Positions 7,870-16,378 of a stretch of DNA of 37,137 nucleotides are shown here, one piece after another. The notes beneath the pieces were generated by a model. The model was not told where the DNA came from. It saw nothing but the letters and a program-made list of their open reading frames with translations, and did no database searches. The DNA is taken from positions 1 to 37,137 of the forward strand of contig JAFTYO010000005.1 in assembly GCA_017464685.1 (NCBI GenBank). The letters are read 5' to 3'. Every line of letters starts with the position of its first letter. Positions within the stretch are counted from its first letter, which is position 1. A program made the position numbers and the translations under genes. The DNA is from Alphaproteobacteria bacterium. GTDB taxonomy: Bacteria; Pseudomonadota; Alphaproteobacteria; RF32; CAG-239.

Positions 7870-9264
7870 ATGGATACTGCTGATTTGAAAAAAATTTGGC
7901 TTGAAAAATATAAAATCGTACCTGAGCAATTAAAAGAATTAAGCAACATAAATTCGGCAGTTACCGCCTTTAATGCAAACATTGATGCGGTGATAAAAAT
8001 GTCGGCTCAAAATTTGAAAAAACTTATTGAAGAATTGAATTTGAGTTTACAAGATTTGCAAGATATTAAGCAAACAAAAATTTATACTCCGCAAGATGTG
8101 GTAAAAGGCATTTTTAAATGCTTTACCAACGGAATTGCCGAAGAGTGGATAACCGAAGATAAAGATGTTTATGATTGGCTCAATGATAACATCGGTTATG
8201 ACAGGCTTCAAATCGGCGGGCAGGGCGGAATTGTGGCCAATGCTTTGGCAACGGTCGGTATTAAAAAAGTTGTGGCGCATACAAACTCTTTGCCTAAACT
8301 TCAGGCCGATCAGTTTGTTAAAAAAGACAATTTGTTATCGTTTGATGAAAACGGCAATTTGGCACCTGCATATAGCATAAATCGTGAAAACGATGTGGCT
8401 CTTATTCACTGGATTATTGAGTTTGACCGAGGCGATGTTTTACTGCTTGAGGGTAAAAAATTCACCTGTCCGAAATCAAACAGATTTATTGCCACATATG
8501 ATCCGTTAAATTTGAAATTGGTAATTGATAAACCGTTTATGGACTATGTGCAAAAAAACAAAACCGAATATGTAATTTTATCGGGCTTTCATGCTTTAAC
8601 CTCAAACAATGACGGGGTTAAATTAATTGAAAACATTGTACCCGAATTGAAAAAGTGGAAAGAAAACAATAAGGAAGCAATTTTCCATTTGGAAATTGCG
8701 TCAACACAAGATGTTGAAGTTCGAAAAGCCATTGTTAATTTGCTTGTACCGTTAATGGATTCAATCGGGATAAACGAAAGAGAAACAATTGATGTTTTAG
8801 AAGCCCTCAGTGAAGAAAAACTTGCTCGTCTTTGCAAAGACAAAACAACAGCCGAAAATTTGTTTGCAGCAATTGTAAAAATTAAGGAAAAATTGCAAGT
8901 TAAGAGAATACAACTTCATATGTTCGGACTTTATGTTACATTGCAAGATACCGGATTTAAAATCAGTCCTGAGCAAAACCTAAAAGGTATGATGACCGCT
9001 TCAACGGTTGCAGCTGCCAAAGCCGGTACGGGAACAATTGATAACTTGTTGTTTGCGTACGGATATACGGTTTCCGATGTCGGATTGATTGAAACCTCAA
9101 ATTTGGCAACATCTATCGGTCAAAATGATTTAGATGTAAAGGGAATCGGTCGTTACAGACAATGGGATTTGATAGTTGTTCCGACAATTTTGATTGAAAA
9201 GCCCATAACTTTGGTCGGTATGGGCGATACAATATCTTCAATTTCGTTGGTGGCGGCAAGGTAA
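7870..9264 (+). CDS. ADP-dependent glucokinase/phosphofructokinase family kinase
   Basis: 464 aa, ribokinase-like fold. The protein carries the hallmarks of the ADP-dependent sugar kinases best known from archaeal modified glycolysis and animal ADP-glucokinase: NANID at 35-39 (sugar-binding region), GGQGG at 116-120, an LEIAS strand, the metal/nucleotide motif NERE (302-305), and the catalytic GMGD with Asp453 near the C-terminus. These enzymes phosphorylate glucose or fructose-6-phosphate using ADP as donor. Which sugar is used cannot be decided from sequence reading. It lies 21 bp after hemY with its own GGAG site, so is likely co-transcribed. It ends one base from the stop of the convergent response regulator. 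Enolase lies 1.3 kb away, though not in the same unit. Confidence 0.88.
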   Translation: MDTADLKKIWLEKYKIVPEQLKELSNINSAVTAFNANIDAVIKMSAQNLKKLIEELNLSLQDLQDIKQTKIYTPQDVVKGIFKCFTNGIAEEWITEDKDVYDWLNDNIGYDRLQIGGQGGIVANALATVGIKKVVAHTNSLPKLQADQFVKKDNLLSFDENGNLAPAYSINRENDVALIHWIIEFDRGDVLLLEGKKFTCPKSNRFIATYDPLNLKLVIDKPFMDYVQKNKTEYVILSGFHALTSNNDGVKLIENIVPELKKWKENNKEAIFHLEIASTQDVEVRKAIVNLLVPLMDSIGINERETIDVLEALSEEKLARLCKDKTTAENLFAAIVKIKEKLQVKRIQLHMFGLYVTLQDTGFKISPEQNLKGMMTASTVAAAKAGTGTIDNLLFAYGYTVSDVGLIETSNLATSIGQNDLDVKGIGRYRQWDLIVVPTILIEKPITLVGMGDTISSISLVAAR

Positions 9265-9265
9265 A

Positions 9266-9892
9266 TTAAATTAAGCCCATTTTTTGAGCGGTGACAACTG
9301 CCTGAGTGCGATTGTTGACTTTTAAGGAACGCAACAAAGCATTGATATGCAGTTTTACTGTTGCTTCTGATACTCCCATTTCATAAGCAATTTGTTTATT
9401 GGATTTTCCCTGCGCAATTAAATCTAAAACTTGTGATTGACGGTTGGTTAAGGTCTTGCCGTTTGAACGATGCGAATTTGCCGAATTTTCGTAAGTGCTT
9501 TCAATTAGAGCCGGTGGGATATATGTGCCGCCCTCCAAAATAAGCTTTAAGGCATTGTGCATAATTTTGGGGTCGGATCGCTTAGGAATGTAACCTTTAA
9601 TACCGGTAGATAAAATTTTGCGAATATTTCTGATATCTTCCGATGCGGAGATAACAACCATTGATACATCGGGAGATTTGCTTTTTAATTCATTAATACC
9701 GTCTTCCCATTTCATATCGGGCATATCTAAATCGACAATAATCATATTTATATCATTTTCTTTATCCAAAATTTTTAAGGCTTGTGAAAATGTTGCGGCC
9801 TGATGTAAAATTATATCGGGGTTTATTTCCTCTAAACGCATGGCAAGTCCGTCTCTGAACAATGCGTGGTCATCAGCAATTAAGATTTTCAT
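9266..9892 (-). CDS. NarL/FixJ-type response regulator (LuxR HTH)
   Basis: 208 aa two-domain transcription regulator. The N-terminal receiver (about 1-120) has the acidic pair D7/D8, the phospho-acceptor Asp54 in VDLDMP, and Lys104 in GYIPK. The C-terminal LuxR-type helix-turn-helix (about 145-205) reads LTNRQSQVLDLIAQGKSNKQIA followed by SEATVKLHI. It would be phosphorylated by a sensor kinase, none of which is encoded in the window, so it is an orphan here and its targets are unknown. The start is supported by GGGGAT before the ATG. It is convergent with the sugar kinase, with a single base between the stops and no hairpin there. Confidence 0.93.
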   Translation of the reverse strand: MKILIADDHALFRDGLAMRLEEINPDIILHQAATFSQALKILDKENDINMIIVDLDMPDMKWEDGINELKSKSPDVSMVVISASEDIRNIRKILSTGIKGYIPKRSDPKIMHNALKLILEGGTYIPPALIESTYENSANSHRSNGKTLTNRQSQVLDLIAQGKSNKQIAYEMGVSEATVKLHINALLRSLKVNNRTQAVVTAQKMGLI

Positions 9893-9990
9893 TTTATCCC
9901 CCTTGTTTTGTTGTCATCTAAAATCAGTCTTTGCAAATATAATTGCAAAAAGAGGTATTTAAAGAGGGAAAAAAGTTTTTTTGATAATTT

Positions 9991-10458
9991 TTATTTTTCG
10001 AGTGGGTTGAGTTCGATATATTCAACACCGGCTTCTTTAAACATTTGCGCCGAAAATTCCAATTTGTCGCGCCAAGTTCCTTTTGGGGTGTTCTCATCAA
10101 TTATGATTTTATTGGTGACCACCATTTTTATTCCTGATTGAATGATAGCTCGGGCACAATCGGTACAAGGTGTGTGCGTGGCATATAAAATGCACCCTTT
10201 TAAGGAAGTTCCGGTTAGGCAAGCATTGTATATGGCATTGCGTTCGGCATGCTCAAAAAAATCATACTTGGTGGGACGCTCCATGCGTTCTTTGATGTCA
10301 TCATCAACACCTCGAACTAAGCCGTTATATCCAGTAGCTCTGATTTCTCTGTCCGGTCCGACCACAACGGCTCCTGTTTTGGTTGACGGGTCTTTTGACC
10401 ATGTGGAAATTAAAAAAGCAAGCTCCATAAAACGATAATGCCATTTATTTGAAAACAC
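9991..10458 (-). CDS. dCMP deaminase family (zinc cytidine/deoxycytidylate deaminase)
   Basis: 155 aa from a GTG start. It deaminates dCMP to dUMP for dTTP synthesis, or acts as a ComEB-like protein; the family is the same. Zinc ligands are clear: His70 with catalytic Glu72 in FEHAERNA, and Cys98/Cys101 in TPCTDC. The N-terminal block (MELAFLISTWSKDPSTKTGAV) is typical. A longer frame begins at 10521, but GTG at 10456-10458 is preferred because AAGGAG lies 6 nt upstream and the protein then begins VFSNKWHYRFMELA, close to family length; the extra 21 residues are hydrophobic and lie over the promoter. Confidence 0.9.
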   Translation of the reverse strand: MFSNKWHYRFMELAFLISTWSKDPSTKTGAVVVGPDREIRATGYNGLVRGVDDDIKERMERPTKYDFFEHAERNAIYNACLTGTSLKGCILYATHTPCTDCARAIIQSGIKMVVTNKIIIDENTPKGTWRDKLEFSAQMFKEAGVEYIELNPLEK

Positions 10459-10489
10459 AATAAACTCCTTTAAGCTAAAAACTGTGGTA

Positions 10490-10518
10490 AGTATAAAGAC
10501 TAAGTTTGTTAAATACAA
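10490..10518 (-). promoter_or_regulatory. Promoter candidate for the dCMP deaminase gene
   Basis: On the minus strand TTGTAT (10513-10518), a 17-nt spacer and TATACT (10490-10495) lie 32 nt upstream of the GTG start. This supports the shorter start, since the longer reading frame would begin inside the promoter. Confidence 0.6.
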
Positions 10519-10548
10519 CAAAAAAATGTGATTTATATTAGCTAGGTC

Positions 10549-10578
10549 TTGACAATGGCTAAAAAATGTCCCAACTTA
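10549..10578 (+). promoter_or_regulatory. Possible enolase promoter
   Basis: A perfect TTGACA (10549-10554) lies 64 nt before the enolase ATG. The -10 region is poor (AACTTA at 10573-10578 after 18 nt), so only the -35 is convincing. Confidence 0.35.
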
Positions 10579-10599
10579 TGGAAAGTGTTTTTTTATTAA

Positions 10600-11895
<1,296 letters not shown>

Positions 11896-11911
11896 GATTT
11901 ATTGAAAGAAT

Positions 11912-11953
11912 AAAAAAACTCCAGAGAGCGAAAAACTTTCCGGAGTTTTTTTT
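11912..11953 (+). terminator. Enolase terminator (copy 1 of a duplicated terminator)
   Basis: A hairpin whose outer arms are AAAAAACTCC and GGAGTTTTTT with a slightly imperfect inner stem and a T run. From ACTCC through the T run it is nearly identical to the hairpin at 12844-12880 (two differences by eye over about 32 nt), so the two small genes between them are bracketed by direct terminator copies. Confidence 0.85.
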
Positions 11954-12055
11954 ATAAAATATTTGCGCCATCTATTGATTTTAATATATCATACACACTA
12001 TATATTTTTGAGAGTATATCTCATAGTTTTAATTATATTATAATAGGAGAAAAAT

Positions 12056-12451
12056 ATGAAAAAATTAAAATATGGCGATAAAACAGCTAAACAACTTGAT
12101 AATTATATGAAAAATTATAAAATCCCAAAAGGAAAAACAAGAACAGGTCTTGTTGCTCCGATAAAAGATTTAAAAAGAAACCATGATGAAATGAAACAAA
12201 TGAAGTTGAAAACATCTGACCCGTTTTTTCATTGTAAAGCTAATTATGAGGCCGCATCTAGAGGTAAATATGGATCATTTGTCGCAGATAAATTGGGAGT
12301 ATTAAAAGAAATATTTGATATAGAATATAATAAATTCCCTATAAAAGACTCTGTTAAAGACTTAAGAGCCAATATTCGAGGGCGTGCCGGTGCAAAGGCA
12401 GGAAAATCCTTAAAAGCAACTTGTCCTACTCATCATAGTAAATATAAATAA
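12056..12451 (+). CDS. Small basic protein with HCKAN...EAASRG motif, possible toxin-like module
   Basis: 131 aa, strongly lysine-rich, no signal peptide or membrane helix. The C-terminal half carries HCKANYEAASRG (59-70) and DSVKDLRANIRGR (98-110), ending with Cys123 and a basic tail. From memory this pattern resembles C-terminal modules found on some Rhs/polymorphic toxin-type proteins, but no family is named with confidence and no catalytic residue can be assigned. The gene has an AGGAG site and is followed after 9 nt by a small membrane protein, an arrangement that would fit an effector/immunity pair. Both genes lie between near-identical terminators. Alternative: a small phage- or plasmid-derived basic protein. 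Confidence 0.7.
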   Translation: MKKLKYGDKTAKQLDNYMKNYKIPKGKTRTGLVAPIKDLKRNHDEMKQMKLKTSDPFFHCKANYEAASRGKYGSFVADKLGVLKEIFDIEYNKFPIKDSVKDLRANIRGRAGAKAGKSLKATCPTHHSKYK

Positions 12452-12460
12452 GAGGATAGT

Positions 12461-12841
12461 ATGAGCAAACTGATATTTAATATACCCGATGTTGCATTAA
12501 AGATATTTTTATGTGTGGTTTTATTGTTGTTTTTCGGTGTAGATTATATAGAAGTATCTTTGATTAATAAAGCTGTATTAAATGTTTATGTTTCAATGAT
12601 GTTTGTCAGCTTACTTAGTCTGTTTCTAACCATATTTCCAAAAGTATTTAAATATGCAATTTGTGTTTTTCTAATAAGTTTTTTAATTTATATTTATATG
12701 TATAACAATATAGATGAAATTGTAGAACAACATAATTTGGTTGATTGTTTTGAAGTTGGTAAAGTTTATGATCCAAATCAGAAGATTTGCCAAGATAATT
12801 GTTGGACATGGGATGAAAAGTTGGGTTGTTTAAAAGAATAA
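12461..12841 (+). CDS. Small three-helix membrane protein with cysteine-rich tail
   Basis: 126 aa, not recognised. Three hydrophobic helices (about 12-27, 38-59, 63-82) are followed by a 40-residue hydrophilic tail with four cysteines (C96, C110, C114, C123) in a DC...GKVYDPNQKIC...C...W...GC pattern, which could be a disulfide-bonded mini-domain if the tail is periplasmic. The topology predicts nothing firm, but the immediate 9-nt spacing from the basic protein gene, the GAGGA ribosome site and the shared terminator bracket make the two a unit. Candidate roles: immunity protein or membrane partner of the preceding product (inference). Confidence 0.7.
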   Translation: MSKLIFNIPDVALKIFLCVVLLLFFGVDYIEVSLINKAVLNVYVSMMFVSLLSLFLTIFPKVFKYAICVFLISFLIYIYMYNNIDEIVEQHNLVDCFEVGKVYDPNQKICQDNCWTWDEKLGCLKE

Positions 12842-12843
12842 AT

Positions 12844-12880
12844 AAAACTCCGGAGAGCAAAAAACTTTCCGGAGTTTTTT
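12844..12880. terminator. Terminator (copy 2), shared by convergent genes
   Basis: The hairpin AAAACTCCGGAGAG / CTTTCCGGAGTTTT with a T run ends the two-gene cassette; on the opposite strand a T-rich tail also serves the DUF4402-like gene ending at 12886. It is near-identical to the enolase terminator at 11912-11953. Confidence 0.85.
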
Positions 12881-12885
12881 GATGG

Positions 12886-13347
12886 TTAGTATGTAACAAA
12901 TACGGTAAACGAACCTGTATATTCTCCATCTAATGGGAAATCGGTAGAGCTAAGTTGAGACGAAAATGAAATTGTATCACCAGATATTTCATCTCGGTAT
13001 ATGCTTAAATTAAGTATTTCGCCGGACGCAAGATATAATTCAACTTTATTTTCTATATCAAAATCTGATATAGTTGCTCCTTGTAATGTACAAGATGCCA
13101 ATCCGCTACCGCTTACAGATAAGATATTAGGAGTTTGGTCATTTGCATCTTCACTTGAATGTCTTGTAAGAGAAATCGGCTGACCATCGTTAATAAGAAG
13201 AATTTTACCAAAACTTAAATCTGAACATTCCATTTGACTGACATATTCTATTGTAGCATTAGCTGTAACTTCTGCATAACCTGTTCCTGCATTCGCATTT
13301 GTTGCTATCATCAAAGCCGCAGCGGAAAGTAGAAAATATTTTCTCAT
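12886..13347 (-). CDS. Secreted DUF4402-like protein (pilin-like beta-sandwich)
   Basis: 153 aa. A clear Sec signal peptide (MRKYFLLSAAALMIATNANA, cleavage about residue 20) precedes a domain beginning ANATIEYVSQMECSDLSFGKIL and ending GEYTGSFTVFVTY; both ends match the pattern of DUF4402-type secreted proteins. Two cysteines (in MECSD and LASCTL) could form a disulfide. Role unknown; such proteins are thought to be surface or fimbria-associated. GAAAGGA precedes the ATG. Its promoter region carries the A12 module (13421-13488) shared with the two pilin-like genes at the right end of the window. The 3' end has a degraded relative at 22136-22204. Confidence 0.78.
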   Translation of the reverse strand: MRKYFLLSAAALMIATNANAGTGYAEVTANATIEYVSQMECSDLSFGKILLINDGQPISLTRHSSEDANDQTPNILSVSGSGLASCTLQGATISDFDIENKVELYLASGEILNLSIYRDEISGDTISFSSQLSSTDFPLDGEYTGSFTVFVTY

Positions 13348-13387
13348 AATTTTTAATCCTTTCTATAAAAATTAAGTTTAAGTACCT

Positions 13388-13415
13388 TTGAAAGGTGCAA
13401 AAATCCACCTTTCAA
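13388..13415 (-). promoter_or_regulatory. 5'-UTR hairpin of the DUF4402-like gene
   Basis: A perfect 10-bp inverted repeat (TTGAAAGGTG / CACCTTTCAA) with an 8-nt loop, lying between the predicted transcription start and the ATG. No T run follows on the minus strand, so an mRNA-stability or leader element is likelier than a terminator. Confidence 0.45.
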
Positions 13416-13420
13416 GACGC

Positions 13421-13488
13421 ATCATAAACCGTTTTTTTTTTTTGCAAGTAAAAAGAGTCTGTTTGTAGATTTAAATCAATTTTGAGGT
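13421..13488 (-). promoter_or_regulatory. A12 promoter module, copy 1 (DUF4402-like gene)
   Basis: Read on the minus strand: ACCTC, TGATTTAAAT, ACAAACAGACTC, TTTTTAC, TTGC, exactly twelve A, CGGTT, TATGAT. TTGCAA and TATGAT look like -35 and -10 boxes 15 nt apart. Copy 2 (36144-36211) differs at six of 68 positions by eye; copy 3 (36380-36449) is looser but keeps all blocks in order. All three lie upstream of genes for secreted or pilin-like proteins. The rest of the 13489-13549 gap shows nothing recognisable. Confidence 0.7.
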
Positions 13489-13549
13489 ATTCCACTAATT
13501 GCGGTAATATATGTTTTTAAGTATTAAATATATAAGTTAAAAAGCAGAT

Positions 13550-13585
13550 ATGAAACTCCACCGGCTCACGCCGGTGGAGTTTCAT
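13550..13585 (-). terminator. Long hairpin downstream of the TPR lipoprotein gene
   Basis: A perfect 16-bp inverted repeat (ATGAAACTCCACCGGC and its complement) with a TCAC loop, 47 nt past the stop of the minus-strand TPR gene. A short T run (CTTTTT) follows a few bases later on that strand, fitting a terminator that is not textbook. Confidence 0.6.
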
Positions 13586-13631
13586 GATTTAATATCTTAA
13601 CAGACACCAATTCTCCCATATTTTTTAAATT

Positions 13632-15413
13632 TTAATCTGTTGTTTTTAAAAGTTTTAATCTTTCAATAAGCAATGATTCATTATATATGATAGCTATCGG
13701 ACTTTTTACACCATTTTTAATTTTTTCTTGTATCATATCCTTATCTAACAATTCGGCATCTTCTTCTAAAGTCAATGCATGCTTCCATTGATGCTTTGCT
13801 TCATTTTTTCTTCCCACTTGCCAATATACATCACCCAAATGATCACATACAATGGCGTTCGCCGGTAAATATTCGGCAGCTCTTTCCAAAACATTTAACG
13901 CATCATCATATTTTCCCATGCGATACAAAGCCCAACCCATACTATCCATGATATGTCCATTTTCCGGATTTTGTTGGTATGCCTCAAAAATCATATACAA
14001 AGCCTCATTATAATTCTGATTGTTTTCAAGCCATACATACCCTAAATAGTTTAATATAAACGGATGACGATTGCTAATTTTGAGAGCTTTTTTTAATGTA
14101 TTTTCGGCCTCATTCCATTGATCATTTCTTTCATAAGCCATACCTAAAGCATAATAAACTGTCCAATCGTTGTTCTCTTTTTCCGGAAGAGTTGCAAGAG
14201 CTAAATTATAATATTTGATAGCATCCTTATTATTACCCGTAATTCGACTTAATTCACCTAAATTGAACAATATGTTATAATCATCAGGATATGTTTTTAG
14301 CATATTTTTTAGGATTTTCAACGATTCGTTATACTTTTTATTTTCCATAAGTATCGAAGATATCTTTAAATGTGACATATAAAAAAGCGGAGAACTCAGA
14401 CTTAATTGATTATACTGTTTTATAGCATCGGAAAAACGCCCGTTCTTTTCTAACAAATCAGCAACAGACACTCTAGCAACATCATTTTCCGGATTTAAAT
14501 ATAATGATAAAGTTGTAAGAAGTTGCGCAATGTCATCCTGATAATATCTGAATATTACACTGATATCAAAAATGGCTTCTCCTAAACCTTTTTCAGGAGT
14601 ATCAATTATGGGAAGTGTCCTTCCTTTATCAATATCTTGCAAAGTTTTAAGAAGCAAAGATAATGTTTTTGTATTGATGTTTTTTTTCGAAAACACTTTA
14701 ATTAACTCATGTGCTTTTTCGACTTGAGAATTTCGTAAATAAAAATTTGTAATAATTTGAATTGAACGAAAAGAAATTTCCAAATCATCTTTTGTAACTA
14801 TGGCATTATAATCTGCTTGTGCCGATTCTACATCACCAAAATAGTCGTTTATCATACCACGATGCATATGATAAAACGATAATAAGCTCTTATCAACCCT
14901 GAGGCTTTCTAATTGTTTTAAGGCTTTATCTTTTTCTTTTTTTGCAGCATATAACCAAGATTTAAACAAAGGAGAAATAGCTTTTTGATAAGTTTTATCT
15001 TTTATCTTATCAAGACTTTCTAACGCATTATCATAATTTTTGTTTTTTGTTTCATCTGCCATAATTACAAAATGGATAAAATTATTATCACTATGTTTAA
15101 CAACTTCTTTTGCATATTCCGCAGCTTCATTTATACGACCTTGTGTTGTAAGCAGAAGATAAATACGATTCAATATATCTTCATCATCGGCACCGTATTG
15201 TACCGATTTAATATAATAATCAGCTGCCGCATTATAATCTTGTCTTATATGGGCAACCCTTGCTGCCAAATATGATCCGTATTTTGTACCAACTATCGGA
15301 TACTTATAAACACCCGATTCTTGAGGCAAACTATACTTGTTAATAAGTAAACCTGAACAAGAATTAAAAATTCCGACACTGATAAGAAGTGCAATAATAT
15401 ATTTTGTTTTCAT
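13632..15413 (-). CDS. TPR-repeat lipoprotein
   Basis: 593 aa. The N-terminus (MKTKYIIALLISVGIFNSCSG) is a short hydrophobic signal with a lipobox-like FNSC, Cys19 being the likely lipidated residue, although Phe at -3 is not standard. The rest is tetratricopeptide repeats; clear ones are in the second half (DDYNILFNLGELSRITGNNKDA, then ALGMAYERNDQWNEA, LNYLGYVWLENNQNYNEA, MDSMGWALYRMGKYDDA, CDHLGDVYWQVGRKNEA). It is thus a periplasm-facing scaffold, probably anchored to the outer membrane. It resembles alphaproteobacterial TPR proteins of unknown function. It stands alone, divergent from the uracil-DNA glycosylase gene, with a good promoter. Confidence 0.85.
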   Translation of the reverse strand: MKTKYIIALLISVGIFNSCSGLLINKYSLPQESGVYKYPIVGTKYGSYLAARVAHIRQDYNAAADYYIKSVQYGADDEDILNRIYLLLTTQGRINEAAEYAKEVVKHSDNNFIHFVIMADETKNKNYDNALESLDKIKDKTYQKAISPLFKSWLYAAKKEKDKALKQLESLRVDKSLLSFYHMHRGMINDYFGDVESAQADYNAIVTKDDLEISFRSIQIITNFYLRNSQVEKAHELIKVFSKKNINTKTLSLLLKTLQDIDKGRTLPIIDTPEKGLGEAIFDISVIFRYYQDDIAQLLTTLSLYLNPENDVARVSVADLLEKNGRFSDAIKQYNQLSLSSPLFYMSHLKISSILMENKKYNESLKILKNMLKTYPDDYNILFNLGELSRITGNNKDAIKYYNLALATLPEKENNDWTVYYALGMAYERNDQWNEAENTLKKALKISNRHPFILNYLGYVWLENNQNYNEALYMIFEAYQQNPENGHIMDSMGWALYRMGKYDDALNVLERAAEYLPANAIVCDHLGDVYWQVGRKNEAKHQWKHALTLEEDAELLDKDMIQEKIKNGVKSPIAIIYNESLLIERLKLLKTTD

Positions 15414-15444
15414 AATTTTTCGTCTTCTTTTGTTAATTTTCTAT

Positions 15445-15473
15445 AATATAAACCTTATTGAAAAGAATATCAA
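15445..15473 (-). promoter_or_regulatory. Promoter of the TPR lipoprotein gene
   Basis: On the minus strand TTGATA (15468-15473), a 17-nt spacer and TATATT (15445-15450) lie 31 nt upstream of the ATG. Confidence 0.6.
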
Positions 15474-15505
15474 TTATATAATTATTATGTGTAAATAACT
15501 GCTTT

Positions 15506-16327
15506 ATGTTGCAAAAAAATTATTTTGGTTATATAGTTTCGCGTATGGAAGAAAAATATGACATAACTCAAGTATTAGCATGGTATATTCAGTCAGGAGT
15601 TGACACAACTTGTGGCGATGAGTGTTGTCTGAAAAATCAAAATAAATCTCAATTAAAGCCCGTAACTTCACAATCTGAAATTAAAAACAGATTAGCAGTC
15701 ACGACATTATCGCAAACCACAAATGAAGCCTACAAAAATGCCAGAGATATATGCCTAAAAGCCTCTAATTTATCAGAGCTTAAATTAATGGTGGAAAATT
15801 TTGAAGGTTGCGCTTTAAAATTGACGGCGAAATCAACGGTTTTTGGCTCAGGAAATGAAAAAGCGAACATTATGCTCATAGGGGAAGCTCCAGGAGCAGA
15901 TGAAGATAGGCTTGGTTTGCCCTTTGTAGGAAGAAGCGGACATTTATTAGATAAAATGCTCAATTCTATAGGAATCGCAAGAGAAAATGTATATATTACA
16001 AATATATTACCTTGGAGACCTCCGGGAAACAGAACACCTACCGATTCTGAAATTGCTGTTTGTTTACCGTTTTTAAAACGTCAGATAGATTTGATTATGC
16101 CTAAGATAGTTTTGTTGTTGGGAGGAAGTGCTGCTAATGCCGTACTTGATAACAATGAGCCCATTTCAAAACTTCGTGGTCATTGGCTAGAATATACAAC
16201 ATCATCGAAAGAAAATATTTTAGCTCTTGCTACTTTTCATCCGGCATTTTTACTAAGAAACAGTGCACAAAAATCAAAAGCATGGGCAGATTTTTTAAGA
16301 GTGTTAAAAAAATTAAAGGAAAATTAA
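15506..16327 (+). CDS. Uracil-DNA glycosylase, family 4-like (alphaproteobacterial type)
   Basis: 273 aa. Removes uracil from DNA. Motif A is GEAPGADEDRLGLPFVG (126-142) and motif B is FHPAFLLR (His245), both diagnostic of the family 4/5 UDG superfamily. Of the four [4Fe-4S] cysteines of classic family 4 enzymes only two align (Cys102 in FEGC, Cys186 in AVCLPFL); the other two positions hold Phe99 and Trp170 (LPWRPPGNR). An extra N-terminal part of ~90 residues contains C36, C40 and C41. The start is uncertain: the ATG at 15506 and the one at 15545 (MEEKYDITQVLAWYI) both lack a Shine-Dalgarno; the second fits relatives better. KRRIH of UdgX is absent. Confidence 0.88.
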   Translation: MLQKNYFGYIVSRMEEKYDITQVLAWYIQSGVDTTCGDECCLKNQNKSQLKPVTSQSEIKNRLAVTTLSQTTNEAYKNARDICLKASNLSELKLMVENFEGCALKLTAKSTVFGSGNEKANIMLIGEAPGADEDRLGLPFVGRSGHLLDKMLNSIGIARENVYITNILPWRPPGNRTPTDSEIAVCLPFLKRQIDLIMPKIVLLLGGSAANAVLDNNEPISKLRGHWLEYTTSSKENILALATFHPAFLLRNSAQKSKAWADFLRVLKKLKEN

Positions 16328-16378
16328 ATAAAAAGGATTATAATTATCTAAAATTAAACTGTTTTTAAGGGGATTAAA

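Noticed and set aside
13432-13443. Poly-T run as a Rho-independent terminator tail
   Set aside because: There is no stem directly in front of the T run on the plus strand, and the same 12-base run recurs in three upstream regions in the orientation of a promoter spacer.
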